DNA from: Pseudomonas sp. CROZ-RG-20F-R04-15
GTDB lineage: Bacteria > Pseudomonadota > Gammaproteobacteria > Pseudomonadales > Pseudomonadaceae
DNA: 64,000 nucleotides
Reading direction: 5' to 3'
Assembly (NCBI RefSeq): GCF_022662375.1
Contig: NZ_JAKNQL010000010.1
Location: forward strand, 204,733 to 268,732
The position numbers and the translations under genes were made by a program. The notes under the pieces were generated by a model, which was given only the letters and a program-made list of their open reading frames with translations, ran no database searches and had not been told where the DNA came from. Positions 32,270 to 41,414 of the stretch are shown here, in pieces. How positions within the stretch are numbered: position 1 is the stretch's first letter; the number at the start of each line of letters is the position of its first letter.

Positions 32270-33010
32270 TTACTGTTTTTCCAGCAACCACTTGCGCTCA
32301 CCTGCGGTGAACTGCGGTTGTTCGTCCGCTTGAGCGGAGTTCACCGCTTGCAGGATTTCCAGCTCTTTGCCCTTGCGCACAAAGATCCAGTTATTGCCCT
32401 GACCGTTCTGCTGCAACCACATGCTGTCATTGGTGCTGCTCATCGATGCGCAATCGCCCGCCAGGCACAAGGCGTAACGGTCGGCCCCCGGCAATCCGGA
32501 AACCTGGCCGTCAGCCTGGAACTGCACGGTGCCGCCTTCGCCCTGACCACTGGCGATTGTCCAGCTGCCGCCCATGTAGGCGGAATACAGCGCGCGCTCG
32601 AAACTGGCGCCAATCGGTGCGCCTTCCGGCACCGGAATCTGTGCGCGGTCGAACACCTGCTCGGGTTCGTTGTCGCTGGCGGCTTGCTGTAGTTGCCCGC
32701 CATCGCGTTTCAGCTCACTGGCGGAGCTGCCATAGAAGTCGACTTTCCAGGCGCCGGATTTCTCACCCAGCAGCCGTCCTTCGACGTTCTCAAATCCGTT
32801 GGTGTAGCGGGCCTGACTGGCCTTGGTGTTGACGTCCCACTCAAGGTTCGGGCCGTAAGCCTGAAGCGCTTCGCGCAGGGGGCCGCCCTTGGCTGCGGCA
32901 TCGATCGCCACCTGGTTGATCCAGGTGCCGCTGATGTCACGGTCGGCAGGGTTGCTGGCGCAGCCGCCGAGGAAAATGGCGAGCAGCGGGAGAGCTAGCG
33001 CTTTGCGCAT
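32270..33010 (-). CDS. Putative lipoprotein of unknown function
   Basis: 246 residues with a lipoprotein signal peptide (LPLLAIFLGGCASN); the Cys in LGGC would be lipidated. The mature protein contains DISGTWINQVAIDAAAKGGPLREALQAYG, and later WTIASGQGEGGTVQFQADGQVSGLPGADRYALCLAGDCASM and WIFVRKGKELEIL. The second half resembles a META/lipocalin-like beta fold, but I do not recognise it with certainty. It lies downstream of ridA on the same strand, 67 bases away, and could be the tail of that operon. Confidence 0.75.
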   Translation of the reverse strand: MRKALALPLLAIFLGGCASNPADRDISGTWINQVAIDAAAKGGPLREALQAYGPNLEWDVNTKASQARYTNGFENVEGRLLGEKSGAWKVDFYGSSASELKRDGGQLQQAASDNEPEQVFDRAQIPVPEGAPIGASFERALYSAYMGGSWTIASGQGEGGTVQFQADGQVSGLPGADRYALCLAGDCASMSSTNDSMWLQQNGQGNNWIFVRKGKELEILQAVNSAQADEQPQFTAGERKWLLEKQ

Positions 33011-33077
33011 GGTGGAATCCTTTCAAAACCTTTTCTTGCAGCAGTCGGCGCGGCGGTTGAAGGCCGCGCCGTGCGCA

Positions 33078-33458
33078 TCACTCGATGACCAGAATGGCAT
33101 CCATTTCAACCTGCGAACCCTTTGGCAGGGCAGCCACGCCGATGGCGGCGCGAGCCGGGTACGGCTGGTCGAAGTATTTGCCCATGATCTCGTTGACCTT
33201 GGCGAAGTGGCTCAGGTCGGTGAGGAAAATGTTCAGTTTGACGATGTCCTTGAACGAACCGCCAGCGGCTTCGGCCACGGCTTTGAGGTTCTCGAACACC
33301 TGGACGGTCTGGGCTTCGAAGCCTTCAACCAGTTCCATGGTTTTTGGGTCCAGAGGAATCTGACCCGACATGTAAACGGTGTTGCCGGCCTTGATCGCCT
33401 GGGAGTAAGTGCCGATGGCGGCCGGGGCCTTGTCGCTGGTGATAACAGTCTTGGTCAT
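33078..33458 (-). CDS. ridA: RidA family reactive imine/enamine deaminase
   Basis: 126 residues, the usual RidA length. Motifs include APAAIGTYSQAIKAGNTVYMSGQIPLDP, QVFENLKAVAEAAG, VKLNIFLTDLSHFAKVNEIM and YPARAAIGVAALPKGSQVEMDAI, including the conserved Arg that binds the substrate carboxylate. RidA hydrolyses 2-aminoacrylate and related enamines. It follows spoT by 24 bases. Confidence 0.93.
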   Translation of the reverse strand: MTKTVITSDKAPAAIGTYSQAIKAGNTVYMSGQIPLDPKTMELVEGFEAQTVQVFENLKAVAEAAGGSFKDIVKLNIFLTDLSHFAKVNEIMGKYFDQPYPARAAIGVAALPKGSQVEMDAILVIE

Positions 33459-33482
33459 GTATGACTCCTTGTAATGGTTGAG

Positions 33483-35588
33483 TTATGCACGCATGCGGGT
33501 GATGCGGATCACCCCGGTCAGGGCGCGCAGCTTCTTGATCACACGGGCCAGGTGCACACGGTCGTGAACGCTGACCACCAACTGGACCACGCTGATGCGA
33601 CCATCGCGTTCGTCCATGCTGATTTTCTCGATATTGCCGTCGGCGGCGTTGACGCTGCTGGCCAGCAGAGCGATCAGGCCGCGCTGGTGTTCCAGCTCGA
33701 CGCGCAGTTCGACGTTGAATTCGCCGGTGACATCCTTGGCCCACGAGAGCTGGATGCATTTTTCCGGGTTGTGCCGGATTTCGCTGATGTTGCGGCAGTT
33801 GTCCAGGTGCACGACCATGCCTTTGCCTGCCGACAGGTGCCCGACAATCGGGTCGCCCGGGATCGGCGTGCAGCATTTGGCGTAGCTCAGCACCAGACCT
33901 TCGGTACCGCGAATCGCCAGCGGGCCTTCCGGGCTTGGCAGCTGTTCGCCTTCGCCGAGCAGCCGTCGGGCAACGACGTAAGCCATGCGGTTGCCGAGGC
34001 CAATGTCTTCGAGCAAGTCTTCGATCAGTTCGAGGCGGTACTCGGTGAGCATCGCCTTGACGCGTTCGGCCGGGATCTTCTCCAGCGAACTGTCGAAACC
34101 GTTGAGGACTTTGTTCAGCAGGCGTTCGCCGAGGCTGATGGACTCGGAGCGACGTTGCAGTTTCAGCGCATGGCGGATGTGCGTGCGCGCCTTGCCGGTG
34201 ACCACGAAATTGAGCCACGCCGGGTTCGGCCGTGCGCCGGGGGCGCTGACAATCTCGACCGTGGAGCCGCTTTGCAGCGGTTCGGACAGCGGTGCGAGAC
34301 GACGGTTGATCCGGCAGGCGATGCAGCTGTTGCCGACGTCGGTGTGTACCGCGTAAGCAAAGTCGACCGCCGTGGAGCCTTTCGGCAGCTCCATGATCCG
34401 GCCTTTTGGCGTGAACACATAGACCTCGTCCGGGAACAGGTCGATTTTCACGCTCTCGATGAATTCCAGCGAGTTGCCGGCGCGTTGCTGCATTTCCAGC
34501 ACGCCTTTGACCCACTGACGGGCGCGGGCGTGAGTGCCTTTCGGCTGCTCGTCACCGCTGGATTTGTACAGCCAATGGGCGGCGATGCCGTTGTTGGCCA
34601 TCTCTTCCATTTCGCGGGTACGGATCTGGATCTCGATCGGTACGCCGTGCATGCCGAACAGCGTGGTGTGCAGCGACTGATAGCCGTTGGCCTTGGGGAT
34701 CGCGATGTAATCCTTGAAGCGCCCCGGCAACGGCTTGTACAAATTATGAACAGCGCCCAGCACGCGGTAGCAGGTATCGACCTTGTCGACGATGATCCGG
34801 AACGCATAGACGTCCATGATCTCGTTGAAGGCCCGACGCTTGCCGCGCATTTTCTTGTAGATGCCGTAGAGGTGTTTCTGGCGACCGCTGACTTCGCCCT
34901 GGATGCCGTCGATGGCGAGACAATGGCCAAGGGATTCTTCGATCTTGTTGACGATTTCCTTGCGGTTGCCCCGGGCGCGTTTGACCGCCTGGTAGATCCG
35001 CGCGGAACGCATCGGGTGCATGGCCTTGAAACCGAGGTCTTCGAATTCGATGCGGATCGCATGCATGCCCAGCCGGTTGGCGATGGGCGCATAGATTTCG
35101 AGGGTTTCCTTGGCGATCCGGCGGCGTTTTTCGCCGGACAGCACTTCCAGCGTGCGCATGTTGTGCAGGCGGTCGGCAAGCTTGACCAGGATCACGCGAA
35201 TGTCGCGCGCCATGGCCATGGCCATTTTCTGGAAGTTTTCAGCCTGGGCTTCGGCCTTGGTCTCGAAATTCATCTGGGTCAGTTTGCTGACCCCGTCGAC
35301 CAGTTCGGCCACGGTTTCACCGAACTGCGCTTGCAGCGCTTCTTTGGCGATACCGGTGTCTTCGATCACGTCATGCAGCATCGCGGCCATCAGGCTCTGA
35401 TGATCCATGTGCATGTCGGCAAGAATATTGGCCACGGCAAGAGGATGCGTGACGTACGCCTCGCCACTGCGACGGCGTTGACCGTCATGGGCTTGTTCGG
35501 CGTAGAAATACGCTCGGCGGACCAGGTTGACCTGGTCGTTGCCGAGGTAGGTCGATAAGCGATCGGCGAGGGCGTCTATGCTCGGCAT
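33483..35588 (-). CDS. spoT: Bifunctional (p)ppGpp synthetase/hydrolase SpoT
   Basis: 701 residues with the full RelA/SpoT domain order. The HD hydrolase domain has HDVIEDT and ADRLHNMRTL. The synthetase domain has VYAFRIIVDKVDTCYRVLGAVH. TGS follows (DLFPDEVYVFTPKGRIMELPKGSTAVDFAYAVHTDVG), then a zinc-finger/helical region with KCCTPIPGDPIVGHLS, and an ACT domain at the end (RISVVQLVVSVHDRVHLARVIKKLRAL). An intact HD motif marks it as SpoT rather than RelA. It lies in the gmk-rpoZ-spoT-ridA row. Confidence 0.96.
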   Translation of the reverse strand: MPSIDALADRLSTYLGNDQVNLVRRAYFYAEQAHDGQRRRSGEAYVTHPLAVANILADMHMDHQSLMAAMLHDVIEDTGIAKEALQAQFGETVAELVDGVSKLTQMNFETKAEAQAENFQKMAMAMARDIRVILVKLADRLHNMRTLEVLSGEKRRRIAKETLEIYAPIANRLGMHAIRIEFEDLGFKAMHPMRSARIYQAVKRARGNRKEIVNKIEESLGHCLAIDGIQGEVSGRQKHLYGIYKKMRGKRRAFNEIMDVYAFRIIVDKVDTCYRVLGAVHNLYKPLPGRFKDYIAIPKANGYQSLHTTLFGMHGVPIEIQIRTREMEEMANNGIAAHWLYKSSGDEQPKGTHARARQWVKGVLEMQQRAGNSLEFIESVKIDLFPDEVYVFTPKGRIMELPKGSTAVDFAYAVHTDVGNSCIACRINRRLAPLSEPLQSGSTVEIVSAPGARPNPAWLNFVVTGKARTHIRHALKLQRRSESISLGERLLNKVLNGFDSSLEKIPAERVKAMLTEYRLELIEDLLEDIGLGNRMAYVVARRLLGEGEQLPSPEGPLAIRGTEGLVLSYAKCCTPIPGDPIVGHLSAGKGMVVHLDNCRNISEIRHNPEKCIQLSWAKDVTGEFNVELRVELEHQRGLIALLASSVNAADGNIEKISMDERDGRISVVQLVVSVHDRVHLARVIKKLRALTGVIRITRMRA

Positions 35589-35645
35589 GATGATTCCTGC
35601 CGTAAGCTGTGATCCCGCGCCGTGCTACGTCGACCAGGCATAGGC

Positions 35646-35909
35646 TTAGACGGCCTCGTTGGACTCGTCCTCGAACGCTGCGAACAGCGGCTCTTCGTGG
35701 ACAATTTCCTGCTCGGCGATGAACTCGTAGCTCATCAGGCCTTCAGCGATTTCACGCAGGGCGACAACGGTCGGCTTGTCGTTTTCCCACTGAACCAGTG
35801 GCTCTTTGCCGCCGGTGGCCAGTTGACGGGCACGTTTGGTAGAGAGCATGACCAGCTCAAAACGGTTTTCCACGTGGTTCAGGCAGTCTTCAACGGTTAC
35901 GCGGGCCAT
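35646..35909 (-). CDS. rpoZ: RNA polymerase omega subunit
   Basis: 87 residues from ATG at 35909 (MARVTVEDCLNHVENRFELVMLSTKRARQL), the standard family start; a frame extending to 35966 is not supported. Omega binds the beta-prime subunit, helps assembly of the polymerase and forms part of a ppGpp site. It lies between gmk and spoT. Confidence 0.95.
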   Translation of the reverse strand: MARVTVEDCLNHVENRFELVMLSTKRARQLATGGKEPLVQWENDKPTVVALREIAEGLMSYEFIAEQEIVHEEPLFAAFEDESNEAV

Positions 35910-36077
35910 GGTATTCCTCGGAGCGAATGCAATATGCGCGCTGCCCGGTTGGGCGAGCGGACTCAACAGTTTAAAAAATCACCAGCGATTAGGGAAGCGC
36001 TGATTTTTTAACCAAGCCCTTCAACGCGCTGCAAGCACCAATGTAAAGCGCTTGCAGCGGTTTTGGGAAGTGCTGAT

Positions 36078-36698
36078 TTAACCCAGCAACTCAGCCAGCA
36101 ATTTGCCGAAACGCTGCTGTTGGCGTTTCTGTTGCAGCTGATTGGCGCGGAAAATCGCCTTCAGGTCATCCAGCGCGTGGGCGAAATCGTCGTTGATGAT
36201 CAGGTAGTCGTAGTCGACGTAGTGGCTCATTTCGCTGACCGCTTCACGCATGCGCCCGTCGATGATTTCGTCGCTGTCCTGGCCACGGTTGGTCAGACGC
36301 TGATGCAGCGCCTGCAACGATGGCGGCAGGATGAAGATCGAACGTGCCTGCGGCATCAATTTGCGCACTTGCTCGGCGCCTTGCCAGTCGATTTCCAGAA
36401 TCAGGTCGTGGCCGGCGTCGAGGGTTTGCTGCAGGTGGCTTTGCGAAGTGCCGTAGAGGTTGCCGAACACTTCGGCGCGCTCGAGGAAATCGCCATGCTC
36501 GCCCATTTTCACGAACGCTTCGCGTGAGACGAAGTGATAGTTCACGCCGTCCACTTCACCCGGTCGCATGGCGCGGGTGGTGTGTGAGACCGAAACGCGG
36601 ATTTCCGCGTCGGCGTCGGTCAAAGCCTTGACCAGACTGCTCTTGCCCGCGCCGGATGGCGCGGAAATGATGTACAGGGTGCCGGTGCTGTGGGTCAT
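36078..36698 (-). CDS. gmk: Guanylate kinase
   Basis: 206 residues. The P-loop is SAPSGAGKSS at about 12-21. GMP-binding residues are present in SVSHTTRAMRPGEVDGVNYHFVS and LEIDWQGA. The enzyme phosphorylates GMP to GDP with ATP. It starts 12 bases after the yicC stop and precedes rpoZ. Confidence 0.96.
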   Translation of the reverse strand: MTHSTGTLYIISAPSGAGKSSLVKALTDADAEIRVSVSHTTRAMRPGEVDGVNYHFVSREAFVKMGEHGDFLERAEVFGNLYGTSQSHLQQTLDAGHDLILEIDWQGAEQVRKLMPQARSIFILPPSLQALHQRLTNRGQDSDEIIDGRMREAVSEMSHYVDYDYLIINDDFAHALDDLKAIFRANQLQQKRQQQRFGKLLAELLG

Positions 36699-36710
36699 GT
36701 CGGGGTAGCC

Positions 36711-37574
36711 TTACTCAATATTCTGCACTTGTTCGCGCATCTGCTCGATCAACACCTTGAGGTTGACGGCGGCCTGGGTGCTGCGCGGGTCGAAGGCTTT
36801 GGAGCCCAGTGTGTTGGCTTCGCGGTTGAGCTCCTGCATCAGGAAGTCGAGGCGGCGTCCGGCTGCTCCGCCGGACTTGAGCACCCGGCGCACTTCGATG
36901 ATGTGGGTGCTCAGGCGGTCCAGTTCTTCAGCCACGTCGCTCTTTTGCGCGAGCATGACCATTTCCTGTTCGAGGCGTTGCGGATCCAGTTCGGCCTTCA
37001 TGTCGGTAAAGCGGTCGAGGACCTTCTGACGCTGAGTGGCGAGCATTTGCGGCACCAGTTCACGCAGGGTCACGACGTCTTCTTCGATGGATGTCAGGCG
37101 CTCGTTGATCAAGCGTGCCAGCTCCGCGCCTTCGCGCTCGCGGCCGGCCTTCAACTCTTTCAAGCCTTGATTGAACAGGGCCAGTGCGTCGGCATTCAGT
37201 GCCTGCGGGTCGCTCGCATCACCGACCAGGACGCCAGGCCAGGCCAGCACCTCGAGCGGGTTCAGTGCGGCAGGATTCTTGATCAGGCCGGCAACGGTCT
37301 CGGCCGCAGCAACCAACTGCGCGGCGCGCTCGCGATCGACTTGCAGGGTTTTGCCGGTGCTTTCTTCGGTGAAACGCAGGGTGCATTCCAGTTTGCCTCG
37401 CGACAGGCCTTGACGCAGCGCTTCACGCACCGCGCCTTCGAGGTCGCGAAACGACTCCGGCAGGCGCAGGTGCGGTTCCAGATAGCGGCTGTTGACCGAG
37501 CGCAGTTCCCAGCTCAGTGTGCCCTGGGCGCCGGCTTTTTCGACGCGGGCGAAGGCGGTCATGCTGTGCACCAT
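36711..37574 (-). CDS. yicC: YicC-family endoribonuclease
   Basis: 287 residues from ATG at 37574 (MVHSMTAFARVEKAGAQGTLSWELRSVNSRYLEPHLRLPE), the conserved N-terminus of the family; a frame reaching 37712 is not supported. The C-terminal DUF1732 region has LEQEMVMLAQKSDVAEELDRLSTHI and GRRLDFLMQELNREANTLGSKA. YicC proteins were shown in E. coli to be ribonucleases acting on small RNAs. It is the first gene of the gmk operon and is divergent from rph. Confidence 0.93.
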   Translation of the reverse strand: MVHSMTAFARVEKAGAQGTLSWELRSVNSRYLEPHLRLPESFRDLEGAVREALRQGLSRGKLECTLRFTEESTGKTLQVDRERAAQLVAAAETVAGLIKNPAALNPLEVLAWPGVLVGDASDPQALNADALALFNQGLKELKAGREREGAELARLINERLTSIEEDVVTLRELVPQMLATQRQKVLDRFTDMKAELDPQRLEQEMVMLAQKSDVAEELDRLSTHIIEVRRVLKSGGAAGRRLDFLMQELNREANTLGSKAFDPRSTQAAVNLKVLIEQMREQVQNIE

Positions 37575-37778
37575 GGCGGTGACCTCGCAATGCAGATCGG
37601 CGCAGCAGGGATGTTCCGCAGGCTCGATATCAATGAATTTAAGCCGACTGGCAGCAAAGGCGCAGGATTGTAGCGCAGTGCGGCGAATGCGCCCAAACAC
37701 ACGGTGTGACAAAGGGCTGCAGCCCGTCGGTAATGGGTGTTTCAGGGGCTTCGGTCGTCGCCCCGATTTTTTAGCGAG

Positions 37779-37807
37779 TGCCCAGGCGCGGTGCAGCGCT
37801 CTATAAT
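37779..37807 (+). promoter_or_regulatory. Putative promoter of rph
   Basis: A perfect -10 element TATAAT lies at 37802-37807. The matching -35 position (37779-37784, TGCCCA) is weak. The element is 38 bases before the rph start codon. Confidence 0.55.
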
Positions 37808-37844
37808 GCTCGGCAGTTTTCCGTCCTCAGTACAGGTATCTCCT

Positions 37845-38567
37845 ATGAAACGTCCAAGTGGTCGCGCTGCCGATCAGCTCCGCTCGATCCGCATTACCCG
37901 CAACTACACCAAGCACGCCGAAGGTTCGGTGCTGGTCGAATTCGGTGATACCAAAGTCATCTGCACCGTCAGCGTCGAGAACGGCGTACCGCGTTTCCTC
38001 AAAGGCCAGGGCCAAGGTTGGTTGACTGCCGAATACGGCATGCTGCCGCGCGCCACCGGCGAGCGTAACCAGCGTGAAGCGAGCCGTGGCAAGCAGGGCG
38101 GTCGCACTCTGGAAATCCAGCGGCTGATCGGCCGTTCCCTGCGCGCGGCGCTGGACATGTCCAAACTGGGTGATGTCACTCTGTATGTCGACTGCGATGT
38201 GATTCAGGCTGATGGCGGTACTCGTACCGCTTCGATCACCGGTGCCATGGTTGCGCTGGTTGATGCACTGAAAGTGATCAAGAAGCGCGGCGGCCTGAAA
38301 GGCGGCGATCCGCTCAAGCAAATGATCGGTGCGGTATCGGTCGGCATGTATCAGGGCGAGGCCGTGCTGGATCTGGACTATCTTGAAGATTCCGCCGCCG
38401 AGACTGATCTCAACGTGGTGATGACCAGCACCGGTGGTTTCATCGAGGTGCAGGGCACCGCCGAAGGCGCGCCGTTCCAGCCTGAAGACCTCAACGCCAT
38501 GCTGGAACTGGCCAAAAAAGGCATGAACGAAATCTTTGAACTGCAAAAGGCTGCACTGGCCGACTGA
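37845..38567 (+). CDS. rph: Ribonuclease PH
   Basis: 240 residues starting MKRPSGRAADQLRSIRITRNYTKHAEGSVLVEFGDTKVICT. Motifs include LPRATGERNQREASRGKQGGRTLEIQRLIGRSLRA and DCDVIQADGGTRTASITGA. RNase PH trims tRNA 3' ends using phosphate. The start at 37845 follows the family; the in-frame ATG at 37737 is too far upstream. It is divergent from yicC. Confidence 0.96.
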   Translation: MKRPSGRAADQLRSIRITRNYTKHAEGSVLVEFGDTKVICTVSVENGVPRFLKGQGQGWLTAEYGMLPRATGERNQREASRGKQGGRTLEIQRLIGRSLRAALDMSKLGDVTLYVDCDVIQADGGTRTASITGAMVALVDALKVIKKRGGLKGGDPLKQMIGAVSVGMYQGEAVLDLDYLEDSAAETDLNVVMTSTGGFIEVQGTAEGAPFQPEDLNAMLELAKKGMNEIFELQKAALAD

Positions 38568-38595
38568 GCAGGTTCATAACCGCAAGGAGGACGCG

Positions 38596-38964
38596 ATGAG
38601 TGACGAGCAAGAGTTGCTGCCCAAGCCGAGCCAAGAGGTTCGCCAGTGGGCGATGTTTTGTCACTTGTCCGCCTTGCTGGGGATCTGGATTCCGTTCGGT
38701 AATCTGATCGGACCATTGATTCTCTGGCAGATGAAGCGCGAGACAGATCCGTTCATCGATGCTCAAGGCAAGGAGGCGTTGAATTTTCAGATCACCGTCG
38801 CCATTGCTTCGTTGATCTGTTTCCTGCTGATGGTGCTGATCATCGGGTTCTTTCTATTGGGCATACTGGCTATCGGCGCGCTGGTTTTGACGATCATCGC
38901 CGGTGTGAAGGCCAATGAAGGTTTTCCTTACCGATATCCGTTTACCTGGCGGCTGATCAAATAA
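38596..38964 (+). CDS. DUF4870-family small membrane protein
   Basis: 122 residues with a perfect AAGGAGG ribosome site 6 bases before the ATG. The sequence LSALLGIWIPFGNLIGPLILWQMKRETDPFIDAQGKEALNFQI is typical of DUF4870. It has two or three membrane helices (TVAIASLICFLLMVLIIGFFLLGILAIGALVLTIIAGV). Function unknown. Confidence 0.88.
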   Translation: MSDEQELLPKPSQEVRQWAMFCHLSALLGIWIPFGNLIGPLILWQMKRETDPFIDAQGKEALNFQITVAIASLICFLLMVLIIGFFLLGILAIGALVLTIIAGVKANEGFPYRYPFTWRLIK

Positions 38965-38986
38965 GACGCTCGAAAAGTTTTAAAAC

Positions 38987-39012
38987 AAATGCCCTGACCT
39001 GTCAGGGCATTT
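38987..39012 (+). terminator. Rho-independent terminator
   Basis: AAATGCCCTGAC-CT-GTCAGGGCATTT forms a 12-bp stem followed by TATT, 22 bases after the DUF4870 gene. Confidence 0.85.
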
Positions 39013-39321
39013 TATTAATGCAACAAAATTAATCGCTATTATGGGTAGGATTAATCTGATCGCGATGATCGGTCGATGCTCTTTCTGTATATACACTTTT
39101 AGTCACAACTGCGTCGGCTTAGTTCGGATTCATAGCCTTGGAATCAAAGGCGGCGATTGTTAAAGTTGCTCGGATAATATTTCTCCTGAAATATTAAGAT
39201 ATATTCAAGCCATCGAAGGCTCTTGAATTTCCGAGTAATCAGTGTTGAGACAATCAGCCGGTTCATGAGGCGCGTGCAGGTAAATAGCTCGCCTCTGAAT
39301 ATATAGCCAAGAATAATCCCA
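39013..39321. other. AT-rich region upstream of gltS
   Basis: About 310 bases without a convincing gene, noticeably more AT-rich than the surroundings. AATATTTCTCCTGAAATATT (39176-39195) is an inverted repeat. It presumably contains the gltS promoter, but no element could be assigned with confidence. Confidence 0.4.
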
Positions 39322-40533
39322 ATGATTCAGCTCGATTTTTACGGAACACTTGTGGCCGCCTCCTTAGTACTTCTGCTGGGGCGCGGGCTCGTTATGCGTG
39401 TAGGTTTCATGCGCAGTTACAATATTCCAGAACCTGTCGCGGGTGGCTTGGTAGTTGCCTTGCTTTTGTTGCTGCTGCGGACGTTCGATATTGAAATTCG
39501 TTTCGATACTTCCCTGCAGACACCATTGATGTTGGCCTTTTTTGCCACCATCGGTCTGAGTGCAGACTTTGCCAGCCTGAAGAAAGGTGGCCGCATAGTG
39601 GGGATATTTCTCCTGGCGGTGACCGGGCTGTTGGTGGTGCAGAATGCCATGGGTATCGGCCTGGCGAAAATGCTCGGGCTGGACCCGTTGATGGGGCTGT
39701 TGACCGGATCGATCACACTGGCGGGCGGTCACGGCACCGGTGCCGCGTGGGGCACGGTATTCAGTGAGAAGTACGGTCTGGCATCTGCGTCGGAGCTGGC
39801 GATGGCTTCCGCGACGTTTGGCCTGGTGCTGGGTGGTTTGATCGGCGGACCAGTCGCGCGCTTGCTCATCAAGCGAGTGCAGGTGCCCGGTTGTCAGAGT
39901 CCGGATGCACCGCCGCGGTTGCCGAAAGGCTTCGAGCAACCAAACAAAGAACGCTCGATTACCCCGTTTTCGTTTATAGAAACACTCGCCCTGATCGCGG
40001 TCAGTTTGCTGGCGGGCAATCTGTTGAACGGCCTGCTGCAGGGGACCGCATTCGAGTTGCCGACGTTTGTTTGTGTCCTGTTTGTTGGCGTGGTGTTGCG
40101 CAACGGGCTCTCGGCGCTGGGCCTGTATCAGGTGTTCGAGCGTGAAGTGTCGGTGCTGGGCAATGTCAGCTTGTCGCTGTTTCTGGCGATTGCCCTGATG
40201 TCGCTCAAGTTATGGGATCTGGCCGCACTGGCGTTGCCGATTTTCATCATTCTGGCTGTACAGGCGCTGGTCATGGCGTTGTTCGCGATTTTCGTGACAT
40301 TCCGGATGATGGGGCGCAACTACGACGCGGCCGTGCTGGCGGCAGGGCACTGCGGTTTTGGCCTGGGTGCCACGCCGACTGCCATTGCCAACATGCAGGC
40401 GGTGACGCAGCGCTACGGCCCCTCGCAGATTGCGTTTCTGGTGGTGCCGATGGTCGGGGCGTTCTTCATCGACATCATCAATGTCATCGTGATCAAGCTG
40501 TATCTGGCCTTGCCGTTCTTCGCGGCTGTCTGA
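39322..40533 (+). CDS. gltS: Sodium/glutamate symporter GltS
   Basis: 403 residues with about ten to twelve membrane helices and the GltS hallmarks GRGLVMRVGFMRSYNIPEPVAGGLVVALL, LTGSITLAGGHGTGAAWG and the second-half AAGHCGFGLGATPTAIANMQ. GltS carries glutamate in with sodium. The two pore loops with Gly-rich signatures are both present. It is a single-gene unit followed by a perfect terminator. Confidence 0.94.
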   Translation: MIQLDFYGTLVAASLVLLLGRGLVMRVGFMRSYNIPEPVAGGLVVALLLLLLRTFDIEIRFDTSLQTPLMLAFFATIGLSADFASLKKGGRIVGIFLLAVTGLLVVQNAMGIGLAKMLGLDPLMGLLTGSITLAGGHGTGAAWGTVFSEKYGLASASELAMASATFGLVLGGLIGGPVARLLIKRVQVPGCQSPDAPPRLPKGFEQPNKERSITPFSFIETLALIAVSLLAGNLLNGLLQGTAFELPTFVCVLFVGVVLRNGLSALGLYQVFEREVSVLGNVSLSLFLAIALMSLKLWDLAALALPIFIILAVQALVMALFAIFVTFRMMGRNYDAAVLAAGHCGFGLGATPTAIANMQAVTQRYGPSQIAFLVVPMVGAFFIDIINVIVIKLYLALPFFAAV

Positions 40534-40560
40534 ATTCGAGCCTGCCGGGACGTGACGCAT

Positions 40561-40596
40561 AAAAAATGCCCGTATCTTGCGATACGGGCATTTTTT
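40561..40596. terminator. Bidirectional terminator between gltS and crc
   Basis: AAAAAATGCCCGTATC-TTGC-GATACGGGCATTTTTT is perfectly symmetric, with a 16-bp stem including A and T runs. It serves gltS on the plus strand and crc on the minus strand. Confidence 0.93.
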
Positions 40597-40611
40597 ACTT
40601 CGAAAAGGCGC

Positions 40612-41391
40612 TTAGATGGTCAGCGTCCAGTCGTAGTCGACGATCAGCGGTGCGTGCTGCGAGAACCGTGGCTGACGTGGCAGGCGTGCGCTGCGTACAA
40701 AGCGTCGCAAGCCCGGGGTCAGGATCTGGTAGTCGAAACGCCAGCCCAGATTGAGCATCTCGGCCTGCTCGTTGTCTGGCCACCAGCTGTACTGGTCGCC
40801 TTCGCGGCTGACTTCGCGCAGGGCATCGACATAGCCCATGTTGCCGACAATCTCGTCCATCCAGGCGCGTTCTGGCGCCAGGAAGCCCGGGGATTGCTGG
40901 CTGTCGCGCCAGTTCTTGATGTCGAGCTTTTGCTGCGCCACGTACAGCGAGCCACAATAAATGTACTCGCGACGTTTGCGTCGCTGCTTGTCCAGGTACT
41001 TGCCGAAGTCGTCCATGAGCTTGAACTTCTGGTTCAAGTCCTCATCGCCGTTCATCCCCGAAGGAAGCAGCAAGGTGGCAATACTGACTTTGTCGAAATC
41101 TGCTTGCAGGTAGCGCCCGTAGCGGTCGGCCGTCTCGAAACCGAGACCGCTGATGACAGCCTTCGGTTGCAACCGCGAATACAAAGCCACGCCACCTTGG
41201 GCAGGGACTTCAGCATCGCAGGCATAAAGGAAGTAGCCATCCAGTTGGAAGGCTGGGTCATCCAGTTCAAAGGCGGAGGCACGGGTGTCCTGCAGGCAGA
41301 TGACGTCGGCATTCTGTGCTTGCAGCCAACTGAGCAAACCACGCTCGACTGCAGCCTGAATACCATTGACGTTCACACTGATGATCCGCAT
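40612..41391 (-). CDS. crc: Catabolite repression control protein Crc
   Basis: 259 residues, the length of P. aeruginosa Crc, beginning MRIISVNVNGIQAAVERGLLSWLQ. The fold is that of ExoIII-type endonucleases, but key residues are changed. LQDT replaces LQET, GSLYVAQ stands where GDWN(I/V)A is expected, and FSQHAPL replaces (S)DHAP. These changes fit the known lack of nuclease activity. Crc works with Hfq to block translation of catabolic mRNAs when preferred carbon sources are present. It is divergent from pyrE, as in other pseudomonads. The start at 41391 follows the family rather than an upstream ATG at 41427. Confidence 0.95.
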   Translation of the reverse strand: MRIISVNVNGIQAAVERGLLSWLQAQNADVICLQDTRASAFELDDPAFQLDGYFLYACDAEVPAQGGVALYSRLQPKAVISGLGFETADRYGRYLQADFDKVSIATLLLPSGMNGDEDLNQKFKLMDDFGKYLDKQRRKRREYIYCGSLYVAQQKLDIKNWRDSQQSPGFLAPERAWMDEIVGNMGYVDALREVSREGDQYSWWPDNEQAEMLNLGWRFDYQILTPGLRRFVRSARLPRQPRFSQHAPLIVDYDWTLTI

Positions 41392-41414
41392 AAATGGCCC
41401 CAAAAATCGCGTGC

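Noticed and set aside
33474..35558. Plus-strand open frame of 694 codons opposite spoT
   Set aside because: Composition is typical of an antisense shadow (Asp/His/Phe/Val rich). spoT has complete domains and conserved motifs.
40612..41391. Crc as exodeoxyribonuclease III
   Set aside because: Catalytic residues are replaced, length and context (beside pyrE) match Crc.
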